Virus record (IMG/VR): IMGVR_UViG_3300033145_002663
Location: 1-64,000 of that record
Direction: 5' to 3' (one strand)
DNA: 64,000 nucleotides
Source of the DNA: a virus
The position numbers and the translations under genes were made by a program. Of this stretch, positions 18,508-27,057 are shown one piece after another (positions within the stretch are counted from its first letter, which is position 1; each line of letters starts with the position of its first letter). The notes beneath the pieces are model-generated. The model saw only the letters and a program-made list of their open reading frames with translations, did no database searches and was not told the origin of the DNA.

Positions 18508-19109
18508 TGTATACCATTGCCCCGGCAGAAACGTTGTGCTCATTTGCTCCGCACTGGGCTGAAGACGTTAAGTTGCAGCGGCGATACATTACGACAATTA
18601 CAGAAACCGAAGAAGGGAATGAACAGCGAAGCGGTATTCGCCCAACGGTTGAACATGGACTATCTTTTACGGTTCAGACTAAGAACCAGGCCCAGACGAG
18701 TTATCTGAGAAGGCGTTTGAACAAATATGTAAATCAAGTATGGCATGTACCTATATGGCCATACGAAATGCAATTAACCAGCGAGGCTTCAGCAGGTTCC
18801 AGTGTTTTAAATGTAGACGAAGCAACCTACCGGGAATTGGATCAAATCGGGCCGAGCGGTGAGGTTGTTGAGGTTGTTTTGCATAAAGATTATAACACTT
18901 TCGAGTCCGGGGAAATATTAAGCTTTGATTCGACAACCATTACATTGGATAAGAATTTAGACTCGACATGGGCTCAGGGATCAAAGGTGTATCCATTGTT
19001 TAAAGCAACGTTGGGTATGGCGGTTGACCTGGAAGCGCCGACACAGGAGCATTCGGTAGTGGGGTTGAGTTTTAACGAATCTTTCAGATCAATATCCGGT
19101 GAGGCATGA
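18507..19109 (+). CDS. Distal tail/minor tail protein
   Basis: A 200-residue protein with YLRRRLNKYVNQVWHVPIWPYE in its first half, a pattern of RxxL...W.VPIWP found in distal tail proteins upstream of DUF2163 genes. A beta-rich segment follows (SSVLNVDEATYREL, TTITLDKNLDSTWAQGSKV). The next protein repeats the same architecture. It is likely a ring component under the tape measure. Confidence 0.6.
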   Translation: MYTIAPAETLCSFAPHWAEDVKLQRRYITTITETEEGNEQRSGIRPTVEHGLSFTVQTKNQAQTSYLRRRLNKYVNQVWHVPIWPYEMQLTSEASAGSSVLNVDEATYRELDQIGPSGEVVEVVLHKDYNTFESGEILSFDSTTITLDKNLDSTWAQGSKVYPLFKATLGMAVDLEAPTQEHSVVGLSFNESFRSISGEA

Positions 19110-19720
19110 GTTTTTCTACATTTAAAGACAAGTATGTTTTTCATTTATTTCCGTATTGGACTGAGAATCCGAAAGATTCGTTCGCTCATGGCTTTGAGGA
19201 ATTTGAAGGGTTCGGTTATACGGCAGGTGAAGAGGTTGAAACATACCCGCGCTATCGAACAAACTTGCAATATATTTTTAGAACCAGAGCTAAGATCAGC
19301 GAAGTAAACGATCTGTTTGACAATCGGCTGGGAATGTTGGGGGCTTTATGGTTTCCGTCTTTTCAAAAGGACATTGTTTTAACGTCTGATATTGGATCGG
19401 CGGATCTTAATATCAGCATTGAAGACATCGAGTACAGCACTTTTTATCCTGCGACTCCCGGGACCGGGCGTTATATATTTATTTATGTTAATTCAAATAA
19501 GTGGTTTGCCAGAAAAATAATAGGAGCTCCGTCCTCCACTCTCTTGACCATGGAGTCTTCCCTGGGAGAAGCCGTAACAATGGCAAGGGTTAAGATGGTT
19601 TCAATTTTATATTTAGGCCGATTTGATATCGATGAGATTGAATGGGAGTATGTCACTCCGGATATTGCAACAACAGATTTATATTTTATTGAACTTCCTA
19701 ACGAGTACGCGGACTTATGA
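19106..19720 (+). CDS. Minor tail protein, similar in layout to the preceding one
   Basis: A 204-residue protein beginning in an ATGA overlap. It has a conserved-looking TNLQYIFRTRAKISEVNDLFD helix, then LGALWFPSFQKDI in the place where the upstream protein has HVPIWPYE, then the beta strands. The two look like distant paralogues, probably both baseplate ring proteins. Confidence 0.6.
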   Translation: MSFSTFKDKYVFHLFPYWTENPKDSFAHGFEEFEGFGYTAGEEVETYPRYRTNLQYIFRTRAKISEVNDLFDNRLGMLGALWFPSFQKDIVLTSDIGSADLNISIEDIEYSTFYPATPGTGRYIFIYVNSNKWFARKIIGAPSSTLLTMESSLGEAVTMARVKMVSILYLGRFDIDEIEWEYVTPDIATTDLYFIELPNEYADL

Positions 19721-20556
19721 AATCTTCACCATCAGCAACTTTTACAAATAATGAAGAAGGTACGGAACGCCGACCTGCAGAGTTATTCCATATCTGGAGG
19801 GGTTCCACCCACTGGAGATATACCAGCGGACTTAATCCAATTGTTTACAATGGAAACACTTATGTTCCGGGTCCGATTATGAGACAAACAATTCAGCATG
19901 ATAGTGATATTGCGGCGGATACCGTAACAATAACTTGTGCTCGAACCATGCCGCCATTTTCAGAGTATGGAGCTAATATGGCGATAGATAGTGTTTGGAT
20001 TACGATCTATAATGTGTTTTGGGATCAAAGTCCGATTGAAGCTTCACCTATTTTTTCGGGTTTAGTGGAAAAAATATCAGCCCAGGGCCCTGCTTATAGT
20101 ATCCCCTGCGTGTCTTTAGAATATGTCCTTCATAGATCCGTTCCAAGATATAGATATCAACCGGGTTGCAATCATACAATCTACAGTGCCAGGTGCGGGG
20201 TAACTGAAGCAACCTATCAAATAACAGCCACGGTAGACAGTATCAGTGCCAGTGGGTTTGTTTTAACATTATCCGGGGCAACCTTTGAGAGCAATGCGGC
20301 GCCTTATTATCTTCTTGGTAATTTATATTTCGGGGATCACAAACGTATGATCGTGGATCATTCGGGGTTAACGGTAACCATGAGATATGCTTTGGTTACT
20401 TTAGAGGCAGGAAGTTCAGTTATAGTTTCGGCAGGATGTGATAAATTAAAAGAAACCTGTCGGGATAAATTCGATAACATGGTTCATTATTTCGGGTTTC
20501 CCTATATTTCTTTTGAGAATCCAGTTCTAAGAACTTTTTCAAAACCGGTGTACTAA
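19717..20556 (+). CDS. Tail protein with DUF2163/BR0599-like region
   Basis: A 279-residue protein. The C-terminal part has GCNHTIYSARCGV, SAGCDKLKETCRDKF and VHYFGFPYISFENP, the Cys-rich signature of phage BR0599/DUF2163 proteins that sit between distal tail genes and the NlpC/P60 peptidase. In related phages they are hub components (gene transfer agents have the same order). It overlaps both neighbours by a few bases. Confidence 0.8.
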   Translation: MKSSPSATFTNNEEGTERRPAELFHIWRGSTHWRYTSGLNPIVYNGNTYVPGPIMRQTIQHDSDIAADTVTITCARTMPPFSEYGANMAIDSVWITIYNVFWDQSPIEASPIFSGLVEKISAQGPAYSIPCVSLEYVLHRSVPRYRYQPGCNHTIYSARCGVTEATYQITATVDSISASGFVLTLSGATFESNAAPYYLLGNLYFGDHKRMIVDHSGLTVTMRYALVTLEAGSSVIVSAGCDKLKETCRDKFDNMVHYFGFPYISFENPVLRTFSKPVY

Positions 20557-21026
20557 TGGAATGGTATTTTACAGAAACAGAACGGCAGTTACAATTGAAA
20601 GCAATTATTGATTCATGGATTAACACCCCGTTCCGGCATCGATGTGCTGTAAAGGGTAAGCAGGGCGGTGTGGATTGCATCCATTTTTGTGCGGAAGTGT
20701 ATAAGGAATTAGGGGTGATAGATAGTTATAATATTCCTGAGTACGCTCCGGATTGGCATCTTCATCGTACAGGCGAAAAATTATTGCTTGGCATTTTTAA
20801 TTTTGCAGACTCACATCCAACGGGCACTTTAAAAAGTGTTGGGTACGCAAATCCAAAAAATGGGGATGTAATTATGTTTCAGTATGGCAGGGCTTCAGCT
20901 CATACGGCCATATATTATGAGAATCGAGTGTATCAGGTATTGACCGGTATGCGAGTAGAACCCCGACCATGGAATGATGCAACCACTAACTTTAGAAAAC
21001 AATATGGATTGAGGGTATATGAGTAG
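20556..21026 (+). CDS. NlpC/P60-type tail peptidase
   Basis: A 156-residue protein with the Cys of the NlpC/P60 triad in GGVDCIHFCAEV (about residue 38) and the His in RASAHTAIYYE (near 125). Length fits a single catalytic domain. It probably cuts peptidoglycan peptides during DNA injection or acts in tail maturation. It lies between the DUF2163 and tail-tip genes, as in GTA-like and many siphovirus tails. Confidence 0.85.
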   Translation: MEWYFTETERQLQLKAIIDSWINTPFRHRCAVKGKQGGVDCIHFCAEVYKELGVIDSYNIPEYAPDWHLHRTGEKLLLGIFNFADSHPTGTLKSVGYANPKNGDVIMFQYGRASAHTAIYYENRVYQVLTGMRVEPRPWNDATTNFRKQYGLRVYE

Positions 21027-22368
21027 CTGGACTAATTTTTTTATTGCTGGATTTGCCGGTATAATAGGATTTATTGCTTCCGGTTTTAATCCCTATGTCG
21101 GAATGTTGACATTTTCTCTGGTCGCAGGAGTTGCGTCTTATATTAATCCTGTGACCCCTGATGTAGATTCTCCCGGGCAACCACAAATAGGTCAGCTTCA
21201 TATTGCAACGGCTTCGGAAGGAACGATCATTCCCGATGTTCTCGGCACGATTAAAACCACCGGTAATATTTTCTATTTTTTTGGAGATCGTAATGAAGAA
21301 GTTATGACAGAGGTTGAGGGAGGGAAAGGTGGTGCATCAGGCGAGGAATTTCTTTCCGGTTATAAATATTTTTGCTCCTGGCTTGTGGGTATTTGCTTAG
21401 GACCGGTGGATACTCTTTATGCCGTATATGCGGGGGATACTTTAGTTTGGGCGGGGGAGCTTGATTGTCCGGCCTCCGGTGGAGAAGAAACCATTACATT
21501 AGGCAATTTAGAGCCGGAACTTACCGGGAAAGAAGTTACTCATCATCATGATGTAACACATGTGTGCGAGCATTCCGGGAGCACAATAAAAGTTGTTACT
21601 CAACCCCCAGATCCCTGGCTGGATGCAACAGGAGAGTCAGCCCTCACTCCCTATGGTGTGGAATATATTAGTGGGACAATTTCTGCGGATTGGTACGATG
21701 CCACCAATGAATTTTTATATACCAAAACCGCTGTTATTCTTAACAGGACGTTTTCTCTCCTTGCACCATGCGCATCGATGGCCGACGCTCTAATGGGGAT
21801 AAATAATTTAACAGTTAATTCAGACCCTTTCAGCGATTCAGCTTATCAATATAAAAATGCCCAGTTACATTTAGTATTTCGATACGAGTACGATGAATCA
21901 GAAACTGCGACTTCAATGGGGTCGATGACATTTTATTTTGGTACGGATGATCAGGTAGCGAATAGTACTGTCGGGGGCTCCTTGGCGGACGGTACGCTTA
22001 ATCCCGCATACCGTGGATTATGCTATGCGTTTTTTAATGATAATTATATTGGCAGAAACAACGGTGCGCCCACTATGCGGTTTGTTGTTGGAAAACGTCC
22101 GAAGTATGCGTTCAGTGCTTTAGAATCTATTAATGCTTACGATTATAACATTGCACATGCGATTTATCATATTTTAGTAAATGACATGCATTTAGGTTTG
22201 GGTACCGATTTAATTGGTAATGCCACTTTTGCCCAGGTAGCCGCGACCTTAAGTGGTGAGGGCAGGGGAATCAGTGCGTTAATTGGTACACAGCAATCTG
22301 CCAGCACATATATTGAGGCTTTTTTACTTCATGGAGGAGGGATGCTTACGAGCAGCTCAGACGAATGA
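21019..22368 (+). CDS. Tail tip/hub protein, N-terminal part of a split gene
   Basis: A 449-residue protein with an N-terminal hydrophobic stretch (residues 5-45), then features of GTA/lambda-J-like tip proteins (IGQLHIATASEGTIIPDVLGT, RTFSLLAPCASMADALMG, NIAHAIYHILVNDMHLG). It stops after LLHGGGMLTSSSDE. In related tip proteins this point is followed by a DG.(F/L)KL(I/L)R-D strand. That strand is found here at the start of the RCC1 gene (22627), and the C-terminal hub domain is in 23905-25299. So the ancestral gene appears to be broken. Confidence 0.75.
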   Translation: MSSWTNFFIAGFAGIIGFIASGFNPYVGMLTFSLVAGVASYINPVTPDVDSPGQPQIGQLHIATASEGTIIPDVLGTIKTTGNIFYFFGDRNEEVMTEVEGGKGGASGEEFLSGYKYFCSWLVGICLGPVDTLYAVYAGDTLVWAGELDCPASGGEETITLGNLEPELTGKEVTHHHDVTHVCEHSGSTIKVVTQPPDPWLDATGESALTPYGVEYISGTISADWYDATNEFLYTKTAVILNRTFSLLAPCASMADALMGINNLTVNSDPFSDSAYQYKNAQLHLVFRYEYDESETATSMGSMTFYFGTDDQVANSTVGGSLADGTLNPAYRGLCYAFFNDNYIGRNNGAPTMRFVVGKRPKYAFSALESINAYDYNIAHAIYHILVNDMHLGLGTDLIGNATFAQVAATLSGEGRGISALIGTQQSASTYIEAFLLHGGGMLTSSSDE

Positions 22369-22664
22369 TAGCCTATAAATGTAAATGCGGTGCGACTTCT
22401 TTTAATGGAGTTGAGTGCCCGGTGTGCAGCTCAAAAGACTTGATTATTATTAAGGAGACTAACGGTGTTCGAATATTAAAGAAATGGGAAGATGGAACGG
22501 TGGTAGTTTTATTTCCATTTCCTGTTGCAAATCACCTGCATGACCCGGGTTTTTGGAATTTGCTTATCAGTGAAAGAATTTATACTGAAGGTCATGTATT
22601 AATGAACTACTTGGACGAATTGGAAAATGAGTCACTCATTCAAACTAAAATTATTAAGAGATGA
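22365..22664 (+). CDS. Small zinc-ribbon protein interrupting the tail-tip gene
   Basis: A 99-residue protein starting in ATGA overlap. Two CxC/CxxC knuckles (YKCKCGATSFNG, VECPVCSSKD) form a zinc ribbon, followed by an alpha/beta domain (VANHLHDPGFWNLLISERIY). No family recognised. It lies between two parts of what seems to have been one tail-tip reading frame and overlaps the RCC1 gene by 38 bases. A short GACGAAT repeat lies near both ends. Confidence 0.65.
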   Translation: MIAYKCKCGATSFNGVECPVCSSKDLIIIKETNGVRILKKWEDGTVVVLFPFPVANHLHDPGFWNLLISERIYTEGHVLMNYLDELENESLIQTKIIKR

Positions 22665-23901
22665 TATTGCTTTAGCTTCCATACCGGATTTACCAAGCAA
22701 TGCTTTATTGTCTCCACCCGTAGTAACTCGAAAGTCATTAATTGGTTGTGTTAATGATGTACGAGTTAATTATGTTTTGAGAGTTGGATTGCCTGATATA
22801 TCCATTTCTTACCTTTCGTGCGATTATAGTGTTGCACAGGTAGTTTTGTCTAATGGCACTATTTACACTTGGGGGGATGGATGGTGTGGCCAATTAGGGA
22901 ATAATACGGATGATGAGGTTTTAAGTTCTGCCCCTGTAATCCCGTATGGCGATCATAATTTTATTTATGGTGGAATTTATCCTGAGCATGCTTGGGGTAT
23001 AGATGATCAAGGACAATTATGGTGTTGGGGAGAAGGGGATAATGGGGAATATGGCGATGGAAGTCACGGTAGTGTAGAATACCCTATAGAAGGAGGAATT
23101 GGTTATTTTTTCTCAAAAGTTCGTATGGGTGGTCGGCATACTATGGGTTTAGAATCTGGTACTGGAAAGTTGTATGGTTGGGGATATCAAACAGGTGGGG
23201 ATCCCGCACAAGGGGAATGTGGTTTAGGTCCGGCATATACTCCTATTGAGGGATTAATTGTCCTGCTTCCAGTACAGGAATATTTAGGCAAAACAGATTG
23301 GGTAGACGTTTGGTGTGGTTGGAACTTTTCAATTGCGATTGATTCTTCGGGAAGATTATGGGGGACAGGCAATAATGGATGTAGTTGTATTGGTCAACCG
23401 GGCGAAAGTGGTGGTCATCAAATTCAATTCACACAAATAGGCACTGATACAGACTGGGCAAAGGTAAGAGTTGGGGATTGTCATTGTTTAGCTCAGAAAA
23501 ATAATGGAGACGTTTATTATTGGGGTACAAATACTTCTGGGCAGTTTGGCGATGGTACTGCGAAGTATACCGGTGAAACGTATACCCCAGTAAAGATGGA
23601 GATCCCCGATGTCCAAGATTTTATGTGTGGAGCGTTCTTTTCTGCCATCCTGAAATCCGATGGGACTTTATGGATGGCTGGAGAAAACTCAGCAGGGCAA
23701 TTAGGACTTGGATATAGGCCAACTGATGTCTTAATATATACTCAAATAACGAATTGCCCAGCATTTTCAAAGATAGCAGAGCAGGGAGAAGCCCACATGC
23801 TGGCAGTTACTGAAGATAACCAAGTTTATGAATGGGGTTATACAATGGACGGGTATTATACGGTACCTACATTAGTAAACTTTGATTTTACAGGAAGTTA
23901 A
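22627..23901 (+). CDS. RCC1-like beta-propeller fused to a tail-tip segment
   Basis: A 424-residue protein. Residues 1-53 (SFKLKLLRDDIALASIPDLPS.. to VNDVRVNYV) match the small protein at 25296-25463 and fit the strand missing from the split tail-tip protein. Residues ~60-420 form six or seven RCC1-type blades with repeated WGDGWCGQLG, WGEGDNGEYGDG, WGTNTSGQFGDG and MAGENSAGQLGLG. RCC1 propellers bind proteins or glycans. On a tail tip it could act in receptor contact. Neighbour order supports a virion role. Confidence 0.8.
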   Translation: MSHSFKLKLLRDDIALASIPDLPSNALLSPPVVTRKSLIGCVNDVRVNYVLRVGLPDISISYLSCDYSVAQVVLSNGTIYTWGDGWCGQLGNNTDDEVLSSAPVIPYGDHNFIYGGIYPEHAWGIDDQGQLWCWGEGDNGEYGDGSHGSVEYPIEGGIGYFFSKVRMGGRHTMGLESGTGKLYGWGYQTGGDPAQGECGLGPAYTPIEGLIVLLPVQEYLGKTDWVDVWCGWNFSIAIDSSGRLWGTGNNGCSCIGQPGESGGHQIQFTQIGTDTDWAKVRVGDCHCLAQKNNGDVYYWGTNTSGQFGDGTAKYTGETYTPVKMEIPDVQDFMCGAFFSAILKSDGTLWMAGENSAGQLGLGYRPTDVLIYTQITNCPAFSKIAEQGEAHMLAVTEDNQVYEWGYTMDGYYTVPTLVNFDFTGS

Positions 23902-23904
23902 AAA

Positions 23905-25299
23905 ATGGCAATTGGAGTAAATGTAAAAGAATCTGTTGTAATGTCTGAAGACCTGGGCAGTAAACAGGTGGTCGGAACTATTCATAAATCCGCACGGTTT
24001 ATGCTGTTCACAACCACACCGAATGCTCAGTGGGCGGCGGACAGAATTATACAGGAGAATGCTTATCCTTTTGCGGATGTTGTAATTGAAACAAACCGTA
24101 AATTATTTCGATATATGCCGGGGGATGTTTTTAGGCTCACCTATGCTCGTTATAGCGAGAATTTGATCTTGCGGGTTTTAAATATACAGGAAGAGGATTT
24201 ATTGTCCGGAAAAATTATTGTTTCCTGCATCGAGGATCCTCGATATGCAGGTCAGTTAATTCCAGCGGATACCATGGACATTCCCGTTGGAGAGGGTGAT
24301 GAAGGACCCACTCAATTCCCGTTAGAACCGCTCGACAATTTTACAATCAAGGAAGCTCCCTACGTGCTTGTCGGAGATGAAATTAAAATCATTACCCTGG
24401 TGGGCAGAGAAAAAGGGTACGAGGTTGGGTATGCTTTGTACATGTCCATTGACGATGGGGCTTCATTCGCCAAGATTCAGGATGCAACTTCTTTTGCGGT
24501 TCATGGTACATTGGCATCTGCTTACACGGACCAGACCAATATTATTGATGACGATGTAGGCTTTGATGTCATTATTGAGACAGATGCGGATGCAATTCAG
24601 AGTGTTACCAGGGATCAGTTATTTACGGCAACAAATTTGGCGGTTATACATAATGAAATCGTTACCTTCCAGACCATTACGCCTTATGGCTCTGATAACA
24701 AATATAAGATTGAAGGCATTTATAGAATGAGATGGGGGACAGATCAGGTTCATCATTCAGTCGGAGAAGATTTTTATTTTATTGGTGGCGGAAGGTATGA
24801 AATTTTAACGAATGTCGAATTTGTTTTAGGCGCTCAGATTTATTTTAAGGTCGTTCCTTACTCAGGATATACAATAAGTGCTATAGAGTATGCCATGCCA
24901 AAATACATTGAGTTGGCAGGGACTGCCAGGGAACCTTATGATCCGTGCAATTTAATAGCGAATGGCGTTGCCTTAGATCCTACGTACTCTACCAATATAG
25001 ATCTTGCCTGGAATCCAAGGGTTAGGGGCGATGGCGCAGGTCTTGAAAATCCGGATTATTATACAGATGCTGAAAATACATGGGAAGGTTTGTTTGAAGT
25101 GCAAGTGTGGGTGTCTTCCTCGCTGGTTCGTACAATAACAGGGATCGATAATGATCATTATGTATATACCGAAGCTATGAATTTAATAGACAACGGCAGT
25201 TTAGCCGGCTCGATTGAGTTCTGGCTGCGTAATTATATCGATGTTAGTGGTCAGACATATTATTCGGCATGGGTTAAAAGAACGGTAACTAAGATATGA
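23905..25299 (+). CDS. Tail tip/hub protein, C-terminal part of a split gene
   Basis: A 464-residue protein beginning shortly before SKQVVGTIHKSARFMLFTTT, then WAADRIIQENAYPFADVVIETNRKLFRYMPGDVFRLTY. In intact GTA-like/tip proteins this block lies mid-protein (repeated strand then NR-LF---PGD). The start ATG 23905 is only four bases after the RCC1 stop, with a weak ribosome site, so expression may depend on coupling. The C-terminus is beta-rich with FN3-like strands (IEFWLRNYIDVSGQTYYSAWV). Confidence 0.75.
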   Translation: MAIGVNVKESVVMSEDLGSKQVVGTIHKSARFMLFTTTPNAQWAADRIIQENAYPFADVVIETNRKLFRYMPGDVFRLTYARYSENLILRVLNIQEEDLLSGKIIVSCIEDPRYAGQLIPADTMDIPVGEGDEGPTQFPLEPLDNFTIKEAPYVLVGDEIKIITLVGREKGYEVGYALYMSIDDGASFAKIQDATSFAVHGTLASAYTDQTNIIDDDVGFDVIIETDADAIQSVTRDQLFTATNLAVIHNEIVTFQTITPYGSDNKYKIEGIYRMRWGTDQVHHSVGEDFYFIGGGRYEILTNVEFVLGAQIYFKVVPYSGYTISAIEYAMPKYIELAGTAREPYDPCNLIANGVALDPTYSTNIDLAWNPRVRGDGAGLENPDYYTDAENTWEGLFEVQVWVSSSLVRTITGIDNDHYVYTEAMNLIDNGSLAGSIEFWLRNYIDVSGQTYYSAWVKRTVTKI

Positions 25300-25463
25300 G
25301 CACAACATTCAAATTAAAATTATTAAGAGAGGATGTACCCCTTGATTCTATCCCGGAATTGCCGAGTGAGGTTTTGTTGTCAGCACCCGTAATAACTCGT
25401 AAGAACCCTCAGGCATTGATTAATGATGTCCGTGTAAACTTTGTGAAAAGAATTGGGGAATAA
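25296..25463 (+). CDS. Small protein, duplicate of the tail-tip middle segment
   Basis: A 55-residue protein starting in ATGA overlap with the hub gene. It reads FKLKLLREDVPLDSIPELPS then VLLSAPVITRK and INDVRVNFVKRIGE. About 60 percent of its positions match the first 53 residues of the RCC1 protein, and the DNA is also visibly similar. It ends where the RCC1 domain begins in the other copy. It could complement the split hub as a separate strand or be a leftover of duplication. Confidence 0.75.
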   Translation: MSTTFKLKLLREDVPLDSIPELPSEVLLSAPVITRKNPQALINDVRVNFVKRIGE

Positions 25464-25465
25464 AA

Positions 25466-25657
25466 ATGAAACGACAATTACCGGATAAAATATATTTAAT
25501 CCTGGAAGAAACTTTTGACAAAATTATTGAGGAATTAGGTGAGAATGAAATTCATGGTCATAAATTTCATATGGTCGAGAGAGAATTCAGGTTTATGATA
25601 CGGAATAAACGGCATGAAGCGAGGAAATCATGGCAACAACAACTAAATATGGTTTAG
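25466..25657 (+). CDS. Unknown small basic/acidic helical protein
   Basis: A 63-residue protein directly after the 25463 stop, with helical LPDKIYLILEETFDKIIEELGE and a basic C-terminus (FMIRNKRHEARKSW). It overlaps the next gene by 28 bases. Position in the tail-fibre region suggests an assembly accessory. No motif. Confidence 0.5.
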   Translation: MKRQLPDKIYLILEETFDKIIEELGENEIHGHKFHMVEREFRFMIRNKRHEARKSWQQQLNMV

Positions 25658-26091
25658 TTACAGTCGAGTATGGTGTTACCGGGTGGAACGGAATTTTAAA
25701 AACTTCCACTCAACAGATAGATTATTTTCTCCATACATACGCACGATTTCGGGTAGCCTCTGGGGAATCCATTGCTCCATACAGACCCGTATGCCTGCAG
25801 AACGGACAGTGGAAGTTGGCCATGGATGACGGTTCCGGGCGTCTCCCGAATGTTGGTCTCTCCATTGAATCCACCACAAAGGGGAGCGGGGAGTACCTGC
25901 GGGCTCAGCGCTGCGGGCCGGTAACGAACAACTCCGGGGAAGCGGCCTGGTCCTGGGACCCGGTAAGCGGGGAAGTCTGGACGAATGAATCGGGAGAATT
26001 GGTTCAGGGTGTGTCCGGTGAGAGCTGGCGGAACCGCCAGGCACGTGTAGGGTGCGTATCTGATGAAACAACTATTTTTATTCAATTATAA
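25630..26091 (+). CDS. Small tail fibre/decoration-like protein
   Basis: A 153-residue protein with GAGGAAATC before ATG 25630. It contains RVASGESIAPYRPVCLQNGQ, GLSIESTTKGSGEYLRAQRCGPV and ESGELVQGVSGE, the pattern of short beta-rich fibre or capsid decoration proteins (DUF2190-like layout of repeated entry and exit strands). GC is higher than in the preceding tail-tip genes. It ends the tail module. Receptor binding is possible but unproven. Confidence 0.5.
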   Translation: MATTTKYGLVTVEYGVTGWNGILKTSTQQIDYFLHTYARFRVASGESIAPYRPVCLQNGQWKLAMDDGSGRLPNVGLSIESTTKGSGEYLRAQRCGPVTNNSGEAAWSWDPVSGEVWTNESGELVQGVSGESWRNRQARVGCVSDETTIFIQL

Positions 26092-26211
26092 CGGACGGAC
26101 CGCCGATAAGCCGGCAGCAAATCGACGGCCCTGACCTAATAACCTGTATCGAGGCTATCCGGCTGATGCCCTATATCAGAGGATAACCCCATAAGGCAAG
26201 GGGGATTAACG

Positions 26212-26538
26212 ATGAGCGATCCGAATTTGATGAGTTATGCTGGACTTGTAGCTGTAGGGACTGGGATTGGTATCAGCGGCAGGATTGTGTTTGATTGGTT
26301 AAAGAATCGAAATGGTAACCAATCAAAAGAGACTGATATTCATAGCGCTTTAAGTTCGTCAGAATGCTTTAAATGGAAAACCGGTGTTGAGACGTCTTTA
26401 GCAACGCAGGGGAATACTTTAATAAATCATGAAAAACGCCTTGATAAAGGCAGTCAGGATTTCGAAGGAATAAAAAAGAGCATAGCCGGCATTGATATAA
26501 GCATGGCTGTATTTGCGGAAAAATTAGAAAAGGAGTAA
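26212..26538 (+). CDS. Small membrane protein with coiled coil, lysis region
   Basis: A 108-residue protein with one hydrophobic N-terminal segment (YAGLVAVGTGIGISGRIVF, residues 8-27) and a hydrophilic helical remainder (TLINHEKRLDKGSQDFEGIKKSIAG). This fits an inner-membrane spanin-like or holin-accessory protein. AAGGGGG precedes it, and the next gene is a 3TM holin. The 120-base gap before it (26092-26211) holds no gene. Confidence 0.5.
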   Translation: MSDPNLMSYAGLVAVGTGIGISGRIVFDWLKNRNGNQSKETDIHSALSSSECFKWKTGVETSLATQGNTLINHEKRLDKGSQDFEGIKKSIAGIDISMAVFAEKLEKE

Positions 26539-26544
26539 TTAATC

Positions 26545-27057
26545 ATGGAATTTGATTGGAAATCAGTGGTTAAGGCCGTGGCGCCGACCATTGCGACAGC
26601 TCTTGGAGGGCCTTTAACAGGCCTAGGCGTGAAGGCAATCAGTGAGGCTATCCTGGGGAACGGTGATGGTACCGAGGAGGATATTTCTCTGGCTCTGCAG
26701 GGTGCCACTCCTGAGATTCTGGCAACTTTGAAAAAGGCTGACCAGGATTTCAAAGTCCAGATGAAAAAATTGGATATCGATTTAACCAAGCTGGACTATG
26801 ACGATGCCGACTCGGCACGAAAGCGCCAGATGGAAGTTAAGGACACCACGCCCGATGTGCTTGCATATCTGTTACTTGCTTCATTTGTGGGGGCATTAAT
26901 GACATTGTTCTGGTGTGTGATTCCGCCGGGGAATGAGAAGTTGATTTACACCATGCTCGGGTCCCTGGGTACGCTCACGATCGGCGCAATGGCCTATTTC
27001 CATGGTTCAAGCAGAGGGTCCGCGAAGAAGGATCATATAATTCAGAATCAGAAATAG
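26545..27057 (+). CDS. Phage holin, 3TM family
   Basis: A 170-residue protein matching the Holin_3TMs pattern: N-terminal APTIATALGGPLTGLGVKAI, a charged helix ending in DADSARKRQMEVKD, then two membrane segments (VLAYLLLASFVGALMTLFWCV and MLGSLGTLTIGAMAYFHGSS) and a GSAKKD tail. Such holins open the inner membrane at lysis. No endolysin gene is obvious next to it. The NlpC/P60 protein at 20556 is a tail gene, so lysis partners may lie outside the window. Confidence 0.8.
   Translation: MEFDWKSVVKAVAPTIATALGGPLTGLGVKAISEAILGNGDGTEEDISLALQGATPEILATLKKADQDFKVQMKKLDIDLTKLDYDDADSARKRQMEVKDTTPDVLAYLLLASFVGALMTLFWCVIPPGNEKLIYTMLGSLGTLTIGAMAYFHGSSRGSAKKDHIIQNQK

Noticed and set aside
21019-25299. 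An intein or group I/II intron explaining the split tail-tip gene
   Set aside because: Stop codons end the N part, no splicing motifs (intein Cys/HN or intron core) are visible, and the intervening sequences code for unrelated proteins. Splicing cannot be excluded by eye but is not supported.
22627-25463. A diversity-generating retroelement in the tail-tip region
   Set aside because: The segment duplication and RCC1 blades recall variable repeats, but no reverse transcriptase is found in the window and the two copies do not differ mainly at adenines.
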